Source of the DNA: Candidatus Borreliella tachyglossi
GTDB lineage: Bacteria; Spirochaetota; Spirochaetia; Borreliales; Borreliaceae
NCBI RefSeq assembly: GCF_003076595.1
Contig: NZ_CP025785.1
Location: 128,454 to 192,453, forward strand
DNA: 64,000 nt
Direction: 5' to 3'
In this document: one piece after another, positions 38,885-48,006 of the stretch
Layout of the letters: each line of letters begins with the position of its first letter
How positions within the stretch are numbered: position 1 is the stretch's first letter
The notes under the pieces: generated by a model
What the model was told of the DNA's origin: nothing
The model's input: the letters and a program-made list of their open reading frames with translations, nothing else
Database searches by the model: none
Position numbers and translations under genes: made by a program

Positions 38885-39862
38885 TTAAACAATGGTAAAT
38901 AAAAATGAATTATATAACATATACAAAAATAAAAAAAAGATAGAAGGACCCCTGCTAAAAACTCCTCTAAATTTAACTATTAGCAACAATATTAAAGACA
39001 CAGCAACCATTATACTAAAGTCAACAAAATAAATATCACTCATGAGAACTGGTCTTACAAAGCTACTGCTAGCTAAAATAAATCCAATATTAAATATATT
39101 GCTACCAATAATATTTCCAATAGCAATTTCTGCTTCTTTTTTAATCACGGAAAATGCAGACACAACAATTTCCGGTATGCTAGTCCCAAAAGCAACCAGC
39201 ACAATTCCAATGACTTTCTCACTGACATTAAAAATATTGTGTGCAATGTAGACCGAACTATCTACTAATAATTTCGAACCTAGATATAGGAAATACATAC
39301 TCAGCATTAACGTAAAAGCATTTAAAGATAAAAATCTCCAACCATAAGCATAACTTACACCCTCTAAGTCTTTCGCAACAGTATTATATTTCTTTTCTTC
39401 TCTGTAGAATAAAAATAGGTAAGATAAAAAGACAATGAAAATTATTAATGAACTCATTCTATAATAAGGCATCTTAAAAAAAGCTACAGAGTTGAAATCA
39501 AAAGAAAGCAACAATAAAAGGAACATCAACAAAAATAAAATTATAAACGAAAACTTAAGTCTCTTAAAATCAGTTTCAATCTTCAAAAACATACCTGTTA
39601 AAGGAAGGGCTAGCAGCATATTAATAATATTACTTCCAATGACATTAGAAACAATAATTTCATTTTTACCCTTAAAAGATGATATTAAACTTGTAAAAAG
39701 CTCTGGAGCACTTGTAGAGAATGATACTATAGTAACGCCAATTAAAAGATTAGGAACCCTAAAATAAGTAGCAATACTTACAGAACTTTTTAAAAGGTAT
39801 TCCCCACCAAGATATAATAAAAATATGCCAAATCCTACGTACAAAAAATGAATATATTCCAA
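38885..39862 (-). CDS. Sodium/calcium exchanger family protein (CaCA, YrbG-like)
   Basis: 325 residues, about ten membrane helices. The two alpha repeats carry SAPELFTSLISS...GSNIINMLLALP and TSIPEIVVSAFSV...GSNIFNIGFILAS. It exchanges Na+ (or H+) for Ca2+ across the inner membrane; the ion pair is not settled by sequence. The start is TTG (39860-39862) with GGAG seven bases upstream. It stands after the glycosidase-like gene with a 24-bp gap and is probably cotranscribed with it. Confidence 0.85.
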   Translation of the reverse strand: MEYIHFLYVGFGIFLLYLGGEYLLKSSVSIATYFRVPNLLIGVTIVSFSTSAPELFTSLISSFKGKNEIIVSNVIGSNIINMLLALPLTGMFLKIETDFKRLKFSFIILFLLMFLLLLLSFDFNSVAFFKMPYYRMSSLIIFIVFLSYLFLFYREEKKYNTVAKDLEGVSYAYGWRFLSLNAFTLMLSMYFLYLGSKLLVDSSVYIAHNIFNVSEKVIGIVLVAFGTSIPEIVVSAFSVIKKEAEIAIGNIIGSNIFNIGFILASSSFVRPVLMSDIYFVDFSIMVAVSLILLLIVKFRGVFSRGPSIFFLFLYMLYNSFLFTIV

Positions 39863-39886
39863 AAAAATCTCCTTCCCAAAATAACA

Positions 39887-41737
39887 TTAATTATAATCTA
39901 AAAATTCGCTTAAATCGTGCTTAACCATATAATAACTATTGGATGCATTCCAAAGACTAAAACCACTTCCTAATGACTCTTTTATCCCTCTTAATTGATG
40001 AGACAAATATCCCGAATAAACCTCCATACTCACACCCCGTTCCTTACCAAGCAAAAAGGCTTGGACATATGGTCTAATTACAGCCTTATTGGAAGAGAAC
40101 ACAAAAGCTCTATTGCTCCCCTCCTTATAAATTTTATAAGCCCTAGTCGTATAATACAAATCATTCTTTAAAAAATCATCAGTATAATGAGAAGGATAAA
40201 ACATGGGAGAGATAACATCAACATAGTCTGAAATCATATCTATATTTTGACCAATACTATTTGTAATAAACCACCCATTATTTCCGTAAATATCAATAGA
40301 AATAGGAATGGAAATATTTTCCCTAGCCATAATCAAAAAAGATTCAAGAGCATCAATTGATCGCATTCTATATTTACTAAATCTCGAAGTTATAAAGGAT
40401 ACGGGTCCATCTGTTGGAAATCTAATGTAATCAAACTGAATCTCATCAACTCCAAGAGACTGAATTTCCCTCGCAATAGATAAATTGTAATCCCATGTGT
40501 CTTGCAAGAAAAGATCCACCCAATGCTCCCTTCGCACATACTTAAAGGAATCATCATCACCAACCCTTAACATGTTTGCCCAAGGTTGATTAGTCTGCTT
40601 ATTCCAAAGAGCATACTCAAAATTATTATAATAATATAGCTTTGAATCTTTAAATACAACAACTCGGGCAATAACATATATTCCAAGCTCTCTTGCCTTA
40701 TTTAAAATATAAGGAATATCTATAACATTCTTTACAGCCTTTATCTTATTAGGAAAAGCGAGTTTGCTTGCATAAGTTAGAATACCACTGTCATCTTTAA
40801 AATCAATAATAACAGCATTCATACCTAATCTCTTTATAAACTCAAATCTCTCATCAATAGCTACCCTGCTTCTAAGAGTGTAAGCTGTTAAATAAATAGA
40901 ACCTTTATTAGAGGCAAGATCCATTCTTCTTGATTTCTCAAAAGAATCCCCTTCATAAACAGAAAATTGACTATCAAAAATCCACTTGCCATCAATATAG
41001 GAATAAAAATGGTTATCATAAGTTCTAACCAAAAGTTCTTCCATTCCCGAACTAGATAGGTCAATAATGCGGACTATCTGCTTTTTAAAAGGAAAGTCTA
41101 GTTTTTTAACAACTCCTAAAGCAGCATTAATTAAAGTAATATCTCCATAAATTCCATGAGAACAATACAACTCACGATCATTGCTTCTGGAAAACTCTAT
41201 TGCACTAATAATATCATAATAACCAGCACCCAAATATGTGTTAGAGATTAAAGAATTTAAGCTTTTAAAATCCAGCTTATCATTTATACTTAAATAGATT
41301 CCACTATTAGAAGTTCCAATAGCAATATACTTGTGCTCTCCTTGAGATAATGCACTTGAGGTTATATAGGCTTTTTTATTAAAGTTATCATTGCTAAGTA
41401 ATTTTATGAAATTTTTAAAATAATTATTCGAAACATAAACAGCATCGCTAGTTGTTAAGAGTGAATTCGGTGAATAAAAATCCTCATAAACTGACGTTAT
41501 CCTCCTAGGTATAGGTTCCGCAAACGGATATACCCACCTAGTCTCTAATCCCTCGGGTTCAACCTTAAATATTGAATTATTATGTTTCCTATACAAAGCA
41601 CCTTTATGTACAAAAAATAAATCCCCATTCTTAAAATACCCAGCCCTGTCTAATGAATGCAAATAAATACACATAAAAAAATAAGAAAATAGAAAATAAA
41701 TTGAACAAAAAAATATCCTATATATATCAAACTTCAT
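39887..41737 (-). CDS. Glycosidase-like exported protein (DUF4015 type)
   Basis: About 616 residues. An N-terminal signal or membrane segment (IYRIFFCSIYFLFSYFFMCIY) precedes a propeller-like domain, then a TIM-barrel-like C-terminal half with MNAVIIDFKDDSGILTYAS, IYVIARVVVFKDSKLYY and GVDEIQFDYIRFPTDGP, the hallmarks of putative glycosyl hydrolases of the DUF4015 group. Acidic residues in FDYIRFP are candidate catalytic ones. The true substrate is unknown. The frame extends to a TTG at 41752; I prefer the ATG at 41737. It sits next to malQ. Confidence 0.7.
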   Translation of the reverse strand: MKFDIYRIFFCSIYFLFSYFFMCIYLHSLDRAGYFKNGDLFFVHKGALYRKHNNSIFKVEPEGLETRWVYPFAEPIPRRITSVYEDFYSPNSLLTTSDAVYVSNNYFKNFIKLLSNDNFNKKAYITSSALSQGEHKYIAIGTSNSGIYLSINDKLDFKSLNSLISNTYLGAGYYDIISAIEFSRSNDRELYCSHGIYGDITLINAALGVVKKLDFPFKKQIVRIIDLSSSGMEELLVRTYDNHFYSYIDGKWIFDSQFSVYEGDSFEKSRRMDLASNKGSIYLTAYTLRSRVAIDERFEFIKRLGMNAVIIDFKDDSGILTYASKLAFPNKIKAVKNVIDIPYILNKARELGIYVIARVVVFKDSKLYYYNNFEYALWNKQTNQPWANMLRVGDDDSFKYVRREHWVDLFLQDTWDYNLSIAREIQSLGVDEIQFDYIRFPTDGPVSFITSRFSKYRMRSIDALESFLIMARENISIPISIDIYGNNGWFITNSIGQNIDMISDYVDVISPMFYPSHYTDDFLKNDLYYTTRAYKIYKEGSNRAFVFSSNKAVIRPYVQAFLLGKERGVSMEVYSGYLSHQLRGIKESLGSGFSLWNASNSYYMVKHDLSEFLDYN

Positions 41738-41799
41738 ACAAATAACATCCAACCTTTTGTTAAAACAAATATTATTTTAACAAATTATTCAAGTTGGCG

Positions 41800-43290
41800 T
41801 TAATTTCTTCCATAAAGTTTTGTAATATGACTGATCTGCTTGCTTAAATCAGCACTCAAATCACTACCAAGTAATCTAAAAGTCCAATTGTGAAAAATTG
41901 TATTAGGCGTATTCATCCTAAACTCAGATCCCAAATCAAGATAATCCTGCATTGGGATTATTACACTGTCCGCAACACTAGCCATTGCGCCCCTTATCAT
42001 ATCCCAAATAACAGAATCTTCATCTGTATTGAAATAATCAAAAATATACTTCTTATGATCATCATCAATAGAATTAATAAATCCTCGGGTAGTATTATTA
42101 TCATGAGTCCCCGTATAAACAATGCAATTTTTTACATAATTATGAGGAAGATACGGATTATCCGAATTAAAATCAAATGCAAACTGCATAACTTTCATTC
42201 CTGGAAAATCAAAAAAATCTCTCAACTTAAATGTATCTCCAAGATCTCCTCCAAGGTCTTCCACCCAAATTTTCAAATTATTGATTTCACTTAAAAGATG
42301 CTTCAAAAATTCTTTCCCAGGACACCTTACCCATTTTCCCCTAATAGCCGTAGTCTCTCCTGCATCAACCTCCCAAGTCGATACAAATCCTTTAAAATGG
42401 TCAATCCTAATAATATCTACATATCCTTTCAAAAAATTAATACGATTAACCCACCATTTATAGCGATCTTTACTTAAAACTTTCCAATTGTAGGCTGAAT
42501 TCCCCCAAAGCTGCCCTTCTTTTGAAAAACAATCAGGAGGCACACCCGTTACCTTATCTTTACTTGCATCAAACCTTAATTTAAAATACTTCTGATGAGC
42601 CCAAACATCGGCAGAATCATAAGACACAAAAATAGGAATATCACCTACTATCCTAATTCCAGCTCTATTAGCATAACGCTTCAAAGACTCAAACTGTGAA
42701 AAAAAGAAGTACTGCAAAACCTGTTGAATCTTTATATCAACCTCAAGTATCTCCCTAAGCGCAGTCAAAGCATTAATATCTCTTTTAAGAATTTCTCTGT
42801 TAAATAAAACGTTAAATGGTTCTGATGAAGTTTTAAGTTTAGAAAAATGTTCTTTAAAAACAATAAAGCTTGAAAAATCCAGAAGCCAATATGCAGCAGC
42901 TTTTCTAAACTTCTCAAATTTCTTCATCTCATCATCAGTTGCTCTATGCAAAAAATTCAAAGCAGCTTCTCTTAAAGTAACCTCCTTGACTTTTAACCTA
43001 CTATAATCAACATGCCTATCTGATAAGTTTTCAAGCGTGCTTAAATCTATGTCAATGAATCTATGAAGAGCATCTAAATCAATATAATTAATATTACCGG
43101 CAAATGCAGAACAACTTGAATAAGGAGATCCTGCAAAATCAGTAGGAGAATAAGGCAATATCTGCCAATAAGTTTGCGATGAAGCAGCTAGAAAATCTAC
43201 AAATTTATACGCCTCCTTTCCTAAATCTCCAATACCATATTTAGATGGCAAAGAACTAATATTTAATAAAATTCCACTTTTTCTCCTCAT
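41800..43290 (-). CDS. malQ: 4-alpha-glucanotransferase (amylomaltase)
   Basis: 496 residues of glycoside hydrolase family 77. Segments: RRKSGILLNISSLPSKYGIGDLG, YWQILPYSPTD, GSPYSSCSAFAGN, VGDIPIFVSYDSADVWAH, RIDHFKGF (nucleophile Asp) and WVEDLGG and THDNNTTRGF. It shuffles glucose units between maltodextrins in the cytoplasm. ATG with AGGT upstream. It is followed by the glycosidase-like gene on the same strand, so both may belong to a sugar-processing unit. Confidence 0.95.
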   Translation of the reverse strand: MRRKSGILLNISSLPSKYGIGDLGKEAYKFVDFLAASSQTYWQILPYSPTDFAGSPYSSCSAFAGNINYIDLDALHRFIDIDLSTLENLSDRHVDYSRLKVKEVTLREAALNFLHRATDDEMKKFEKFRKAAAYWLLDFSSFIVFKEHFSKLKTSSEPFNVLFNREILKRDINALTALREILEVDIKIQQVLQYFFFSQFESLKRYANRAGIRIVGDIPIFVSYDSADVWAHQKYFKLRFDASKDKVTGVPPDCFSKEGQLWGNSAYNWKVLSKDRYKWWVNRINFLKGYVDIIRIDHFKGFVSTWEVDAGETTAIRGKWVRCPGKEFLKHLLSEINNLKIWVEDLGGDLGDTFKLRDFFDFPGMKVMQFAFDFNSDNPYLPHNYVKNCIVYTGTHDNNTTRGFINSIDDDHKKYIFDYFNTDEDSVIWDMIRGAMASVADSVIIPMQDYLDLGSEFRMNTPNTIFHNWTFRLLGSDLSADLSKQISHITKLYGRN

Positions 43291-43435
43291 TTTTATACCT
43301 CAAAATAATTAATGTTTTTATTAAAATATTAAAACAATTACTTATATATTATTCATTATAACTAAAATGAAACAACAATAAAGCATTATTCAAAAGATTT
43401 AATGAAACGTTTTCAAAAAAATATCATCTCAATTG

Positions 43436-43444
43436 TGATATAAT
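43436..43444 (+). promoter_or_regulatory. Extended -10 of the TpN50-like gene
   Basis: TGATATAAT, an extended -10 (TG-N-TATAAT), ends seven bases before the ATG at 43452. No good -35 and no SD are visible, so the message may be leaderless. Confidence 0.5.
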
Positions 43445-43451
43445 TAATTAG

Positions 43452-44609
43452 ATGAAGAGTAAGATTGTTATCTTATTAATTTTAGTAAGAACTCTAATAT
43501 TTTCATCTGAAGTATTCGAATTTAAATATACTAAAGGATCTAAGTTTAGAATAGAAACCACAGATAATCAAAAAATTTACCTAAATGGGGTATTTAATTC
43601 AAATATTAAAACTAATATTCAAGTTTCAAGCGAAGTTAAAGATGTAAAAGCAAACTTTGCAGATATCAAATCTTACTATCGGATATTAAAAAGAGATGAT
43701 GAAAGTGATGTCTATTTACTTAAAGAAGAATTTGAGGGAAACTTCAGTATAAGCAAACAAGGTGAATATAGAATTAATAGAACTCAGAAAAGACCCTCCG
43801 TTAGAGGTGTTCCAAGATTCCCAACAAAACCCATAGCAATCAATGAAACTTGGACATATCCAGCAGAAGAATATATTCAAGCATCCACAGTCTCAAGCGA
43901 AATAAAAGACTTTATTGTAAGGTTTGATGTAAAGTATATATATAAGGGTAAAGAAAAAGTAGGTGACAAAGATTATGATATAATCCACTCAAATTATGAA
44001 TCTAAATATAAAGTCAAAAACATATCTTTTTATCAAAAGGTTAAACAAATAATCTACTTTGATTCAAATGCAGGGAATACATACAAATACAAAGATAAGT
44101 ATGAATTTGAAATGAAAAGCAATGAAAGTAACATTAAAATGATCGGTGATTCATTTGGAGAAATAGTCTCTATTGAATTGCCAAATGATAACTCAGTAGA
44201 GACTGAACTAAAAGAATATATTAGCAAAAAGCATATAGACTCTATTGATATAGCAAAGAATGAAAAAGGTGTTAATTTAAGTTTAGACATTGAATTCCAC
44301 CCCGATTCGTTTCAAATAATGAAAAAAGAGTACAGTAAACTAAACCACATAGCTGATTTATTAGAAAAGTTTAAAGATAACAATATTCTAATAGAAGGGC
44401 ACACGGCAAAATTTGGAACAGAACAAGAAATGCAAGAACTGTCTGAGAAAAGAGCTCATTCAATTGGAAACTATTTATTGAAAATGAAAGTAAAAAACAA
44501 AGATCAGATATTTTTCAAAGGATGGGGTGCTAAAAAGCCTAAGTATGCCATCTCATCTCCTTTAGCATCAAAAAATCGCAGAGTAGAAATCACAATTCTA
44601 AACAATTAA
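43452..44609 (+). CDS. OmpA-domain outer-envelope protein (TpN50-like)
   Basis: 385 residues. The signal MKSKIVILLILVRTLIFSS lacks a lipobox. The C-terminal 120 residues form an OmpA-like peptidoglycan-binding domain (ILIEGHTAKFGTEQEMQEL; SEKRAHSIGNYLL; FFKGWGAKKP). It likely tethers the peptidoglycan or envelope. The equivalent Treponema protein is TpN50. No SD upstream. It converges with dksA, with an 8-bp gap. Confidence 0.85.
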   Translation: MKSKIVILLILVRTLIFSSEVFEFKYTKGSKFRIETTDNQKIYLNGVFNSNIKTNIQVSSEVKDVKANFADIKSYYRILKRDDESDVYLLKEEFEGNFSISKQGEYRINRTQKRPSVRGVPRFPTKPIAINETWTYPAEEYIQASTVSSEIKDFIVRFDVKYIYKGKEKVGDKDYDIIHSNYESKYKVKNISFYQKVKQIIYFDSNAGNTYKYKDKYEFEMKSNESNIKMIGDSFGEIVSIELPNDNSVETELKEYISKKHIDSIDIAKNEKGVNLSLDIEFHPDSFQIMKKEYSKLNHIADLLEKFKDNNILIEGHTAKFGTEQEMQELSEKRAHSIGNYLLKMKVKNKDQIFFKGWGAKKPKYAISSPLASKNRRVEITILNN

Positions 44610-44617
44610 ATTCCAAG

Positions 44618-44995
44618 CTATCTTCTACTCTTTTTCTCTTTTCTAGTTTGACAACTTATGCACAAAAATGCATAAGGTATAGCTTCAAGCCTTTCTTTCG
44701 CAATGTCTTTATCACAAGCCAAACACTTGCCATAAGTACTTTTCGAAATGCGATAAAGTGCCTGATTTATTAAGTGAAGCTTTTTTTGCTCTACAAAACT
44801 TAAAGCCTCGAGATTATTTCCATCCATATTATCAAATGCAATGTCAACTACATCTTTTAAGTGCATATCGTTACTAATGATCTCTCTCTTGCTAGCCTCA
44901 ACAGATTTTATAGAATTCAATATCTCTTTTTTTGCTTCTAAAAGTAAATTTTTCATCTTATCAACAAAATCATGCCCAAAGTTATTTTTTTGCAC
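44618..44995 (-). CDS. dksA: DksA/TraR-family RNA polymerase-binding regulator
   Basis: 125 residues. The four-Cys zinc finger is at C91, C94, C112, C115. The coiled-coil tip has DVVDIA (D48, D51), the DksA DxxDxA motif, so it should enter the RNA polymerase secondary channel and act with (p)ppGpp. B. burgdorferi DksA is known as a stringent-response regulator. Start GTG (44993-44995) with GGGAGG seven bases upstream. Its own promoter is clear, TTTACA-N17-TATAAT. Confidence 0.93.
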   Translation of the reverse strand: MQKNNFGHDFVDKMKNLLLEAKKEILNSIKSVEASKREIISNDMHLKDVVDIAFDNMDGNNLEALSFVEQKKLHLINQALYRISKSTYGKCLACDKDIAKERLEAIPYAFLCISCQTRKEKKSRR

Positions 44996-45043
44996 AATAT
45001 TACCTCCCTACAATAAATTACATTTTTTAAAAAACTTCGTGTA

Positions 45044-45072
45044 ATTATATAAACAATCCCATATAATGTAAA
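45044..45072 (-). promoter_or_regulatory. dksA promoter
   Basis: TTTACA (45067-45072), 17-bp spacer, TATAAT (45044-45049) on the minus strand. Confidence 0.75.
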
Positions 45073-45101
45073 CCAGTGCATTATTTTTTAATAAAAATTA
45101 A

Positions 45102-45130
45102 TTGCAATGATATCCCTAATTGTGTACAAT
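45102..45130 (+). promoter_or_regulatory. infA promoter
   Basis: TTGCAA (45102-45107), 17-bp spacer, TACAAT (45125-45130), followed by a leader with AAGGAG. Divergent from the dksA promoter, with about 30 bp between the -35 boxes. Confidence 0.7.
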
Positions 45131-45166
45131 TTATTTTGTTACATAAATAAATAACAAGGAGACATT

Positions 45167-45388
45167 TTGAATATTAAAGAAGAAGCAATTGAAACTGAAG
45201 GTATTGTCAAAGAATCTCTCCCTAATACAATGTTTAGGGTAGAGCTTAAAAATGGACATTTGGTTTTAGCCCATCTATCTGGAAAGATGAGAAAACACTT
45301 CATAAAAATAGTTCCTGGCGATAAAGTAAAGGTCGAACTATCACCTTATGATCTTACAAAAGGCAGAATAGTATACAGAGAAAAATAG
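45167..45388 (+). CDS. infA: Translation initiation factor IF-1
   Basis: 73 residues, the usual size. The S1/OB-fold core reads [40 protein letters not shown] and [16 protein letters not shown]. It binds the ribosomal A site during initiation. The start is TTG (45167-45169) with AAGGAG five bases upstream; no ATG lies closer. It converges with the Bat cluster. Confidence 0.95.
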   Translation: MNIKEEAIETEGIVKESLPNTMFRVELKNGHLVLAHLSGKMRKHFIKIVPGDKVKVELSPYDLTKGRIVYREK

Positions 45389-45427
45389 CTTAATCAATCT
45401 AATAATTACTTTAATATTGAACCTATT

Positions 45428-47473
45428 CTATATTAAGTCATCTTTAACAGATACAATAAAGTTCTTATGAACCCACCCTTGTAGTCCATGACTTGTTTTA
45501 ATAAGTATAAAGTCATCTTTTTTATCAATTACATAAACACTCACATTTCCCTTCAAAAATCTCCAGCTCCTTGAAAAGTTGTCAGGAACCTTGTAAAGAG
45601 AAACCAAATCACCCTTAATGATCCCAATTTCAGACTGCTGCTCAACATAAAAGTAATATGTTTGAAACAAAGTAAAACAAGCTACAGAACAAATTAAGAA
45701 TAAAATTATTCTCTTTAAATTCTTAGCATAAAATTTACAAGACAGAGCTATTACTACAATATTTATTAAAATTAAGCTAATAATAAAAAAAACATTAGAA
45801 AACGCAAAACTATTATTTCGAATATTCTCATTAATTCCATTCTTAGCCTCAATAAAATTGATCACCCTGTAAAAAGTTTCATTATTTGGCGACGTGAAAA
45901 AGGCTTTATAAGCCGAATAGATCGCATCAAAATCTCTCTCCATTTTATTTAAAATTAAAGCTCTATTTAACCAAAGTCCTGAGTAACTTGGATTTTTTTT
46001 AATAATATTATCCACTTTGCTCAAAGCAACATTGTAATCTTTTGATTCATAACTCTCAATTAAATCATTTATATTTTCTCGTGAAAAAGATCCATCATTG
46101 ATAGCATTAACGCTAACCCCAAGGGTTAACGTTAAAATAACCAACCCAAAACCTGAAGCAATAAAAAATTTTCTATATTTAATAAATATAGCTAAAGAAA
46201 ACAAAAACCCTGGTATTAACATTAAGTAATACACAGGTACAAAAATTAAAAAGGTTTTATTTTTGTGATTTAAAATATCATAGTATGATAGCAAGCTAAA
46301 ATCTGAAAATAAGTCTTCGGTAAAATTATCACTACTCTTAAATTCTCCATCATATTCATATTTCAGCCGTTCACCATCAAGTTTATAAACTTCTCCAACC
46401 TCAGGATCCAAATAAGTGAAATCACCAATATTTAAAAATAAATTACCTTTATTATCCGGCTTAATAGTATAAATCTCAGATATACTACCCTTATATCCAT
46501 TTTGTGAGGGCTCAAAATTATAATTTTTTTTCTTATAAATAATCTTAGAATTATAAGTCTCAATTCCTGGAAAACGTACATGCGGAAGATTCCCTTGCCC
46601 TGTAATCTTTATTAAAATGGTAAAAGTATCCTGACTAATCAAAGTTGAATTAGGAAATTCATAATCAATCTTAAAAGTACCAACAGCTAAGGATTTAACC
46701 TTATCAGGTATAGGTTTAACTTTAAAAAAAATCTCAGGACTCATACGAGTCATATTTTCATCTATGTTAAAAGCAGTACTGGGGATAACTATATCCCTTG
46801 AACCTCTAAGAGGAGTTAATATAAAATTATAAAGAGGAATATCCAAAATTTCTTTACTATTAAAAGTTCTATACTTAATATTTTCAAATATGGGAGTTTT
46901 ATCAATCATTGCATCTTTAATAGCATTAAAAGATCCGGCAATGGTATTTAAATTGCTATTCGCAAGCCAACTTAAACGTAAAACAAGCCCAACACTCTGA
47001 TACTCATAAACCTCTTCTCTATCAAAATCCCAATACAACCCAACTGGCAAACCAAAGGACTGCATCTCATCCTCCCTTAAAACGCTCACCTCAAACTCTG
47101 AACTTAAATAAGCTTCATTACGATAAATCACCTTTAACGGTGGAATTTTAACAAATCCCAATTTGTCAAAACAATATTCAATCTTTACTTCTGTAAAAAA
47201 TTTATTTCCATCAGATATCCTAGATATTGATGTAAGCTTAGCGTTATCATCTATATCTTTACTTAGCTCCAATGTCAATAATTTCTCATCAATATCTTGA
47301 GGCAGATATAACCTAATAACATGAACAACCTTATCTCCCTTAAGTACCTTAGTTGATATTAAATAATCATTGCCAGATAAAGAAAAAAGTTCAAAATTTA
47401 TAAAAAAGAAACCTAAAAATATTACCAATCTTCTCTTGGAGACACAATTCTTTCCTCCGCTCTCGTTACCCAT
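45428..47473 (-). CDS. BatD-like protein fused to a BatE-like TPR/SH3 C-terminus
   Basis: 681 residues. After a signal segment (VIFLGFFFINFELFSL) come about 370 residues of beta-rich BatD-like extracytoplasmic domains, a membrane segment (FLIFVPVYYLMLIPGFLFSL), then TPR-like units (NDLIESYESKDYNVALSKVD; YSGLWLNRALILNKMERDFD), two more hydrophobic segments and a C-terminal SH3-like domain (DDFILIKTSHGLQGWVHKNF). The second half is the layout I know for BatE. ATG with AGAGGG upstream, overlapping the previous gene by 52 bp. Last gene of the moxR-led cluster. Confidence 0.75.
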   Translation of the reverse strand: MGNESGGKNCVSKRRLVIFLGFFFINFELFSLSGNDYLISTKVLKGDKVVHVIRLYLPQDIDEKLLTLELSKDIDDNAKLTSISRISDGNKFFTEVKIEYCFDKLGFVKIPPLKVIYRNEAYLSSEFEVSVLREDEMQSFGLPVGLYWDFDREEVYEYQSVGLVLRLSWLANSNLNTIAGSFNAIKDAMIDKTPIFENIKYRTFNSKEILDIPLYNFILTPLRGSRDIVIPSTAFNIDENMTRMSPEIFFKVKPIPDKVKSLAVGTFKIDYEFPNSTLISQDTFTILIKITGQGNLPHVRFPGIETYNSKIIYKKKNYNFEPSQNGYKGSISEIYTIKPDNKGNLFLNIGDFTYLDPEVGEVYKLDGERLKYEYDGEFKSSDNFTEDLFSDFSLLSYYDILNHKNKTFLIFVPVYYLMLIPGFLFSLAIFIKYRKFFIASGFGLVILTLTLGVSVNAINDGSFSRENINDLIESYESKDYNVALSKVDNIIKKNPSYSGLWLNRALILNKMERDFDAIYSAYKAFFTSPNNETFYRVINFIEAKNGINENIRNNSFAFSNVFFIISLILINIVVIALSCKFYAKNLKRIILFLICSVACFTLFQTYYFYVEQQSEIGIIKGDLVSLYKVPDNFSRSWRFLKGNVSVYVIDKKDDFILIKTSHGLQGWVHKNFIVSVKDDLI

Positions 47474-48006
47474 AAAACCCTCTCGAGATTCTCAATATAT
47501 CTTAAAAAATTTTCATTATTCTCAATAAAATCTTTACTTCTATCGATATTTAAAGCATCTAAATTATTCGGAATGGTTCTTTTCTTAATTATTGCAAGTT
47601 CAAGATTATATTTAGCATTGTAGCTTGCAGGATTAATTCTTAAAGCTTCTTTAAATGCCATTTCAGCTTTTCGATAAAGTCCTTGATTGTAGTATATTAT
47701 CCCCTCATTATAATTTACACTAAAATTTAGAAAAACATCCTTACCTCTTTTTGCATATGAAAACATCCTCAGAGAACTTTCATACTCCCCCAAGGAATAA
47801 TATACAACTCCAAGATTATAATAACCCCATGCAGAAGCATTATTATCATCTACAAGATTGTAATAAATAGATATGGCGCTCTGATAGTTTCCTCTAATAT
47901 ACTCATAATTTCCAATGGCCATAAGAGTCATATATTTAGCATCAGAACATGAAATAAAAGAAAAAATAAAACTTATTAACAAACAAACTAAAAAGTTTCG
48001 TCCCAT
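47422..48006 (-). CDS. TPR lipoprotein of the Bat cluster (BatC-like)
   Basis: 194 residues. The signal ends FSFISCSDAK, a lipobox. The mature part is TPR: YEYIRGNYQSAISIYYNLVD, WGYYNLGVVYYSLGEYESSL, NEGIIYYNQGLYRKAEMAFK. It probably scaffolds the envelope-side Bat proteins. It overlaps the previous gene by 19 bp and the next by 52 bp. Confidence 0.8.
   Translation of the reverse strand: MGRNFLVCLLISFIFSFISCSDAKYMTLMAIGNYEYIRGNYQSAISIYYNLVDDNNASAWGYYNLGVVYYSLGEYESSLRMFSYAKRGKDVFLNFSVNYNEGIIYYNQGLYRKAEMAFKEALRINPASYNAKYNLELAIIKKRTIPNNLDALNIDRSKDFIENNENFLRYIENLERVLWVTRAEERIVSPREDW

Noticed and set aside
41890-42294. 134-codon frame antisense to malQ
   Set aside because: Lies wholly inside the conserved malQ gene. 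Product is Ile/Arg-rich without any motif or SD.
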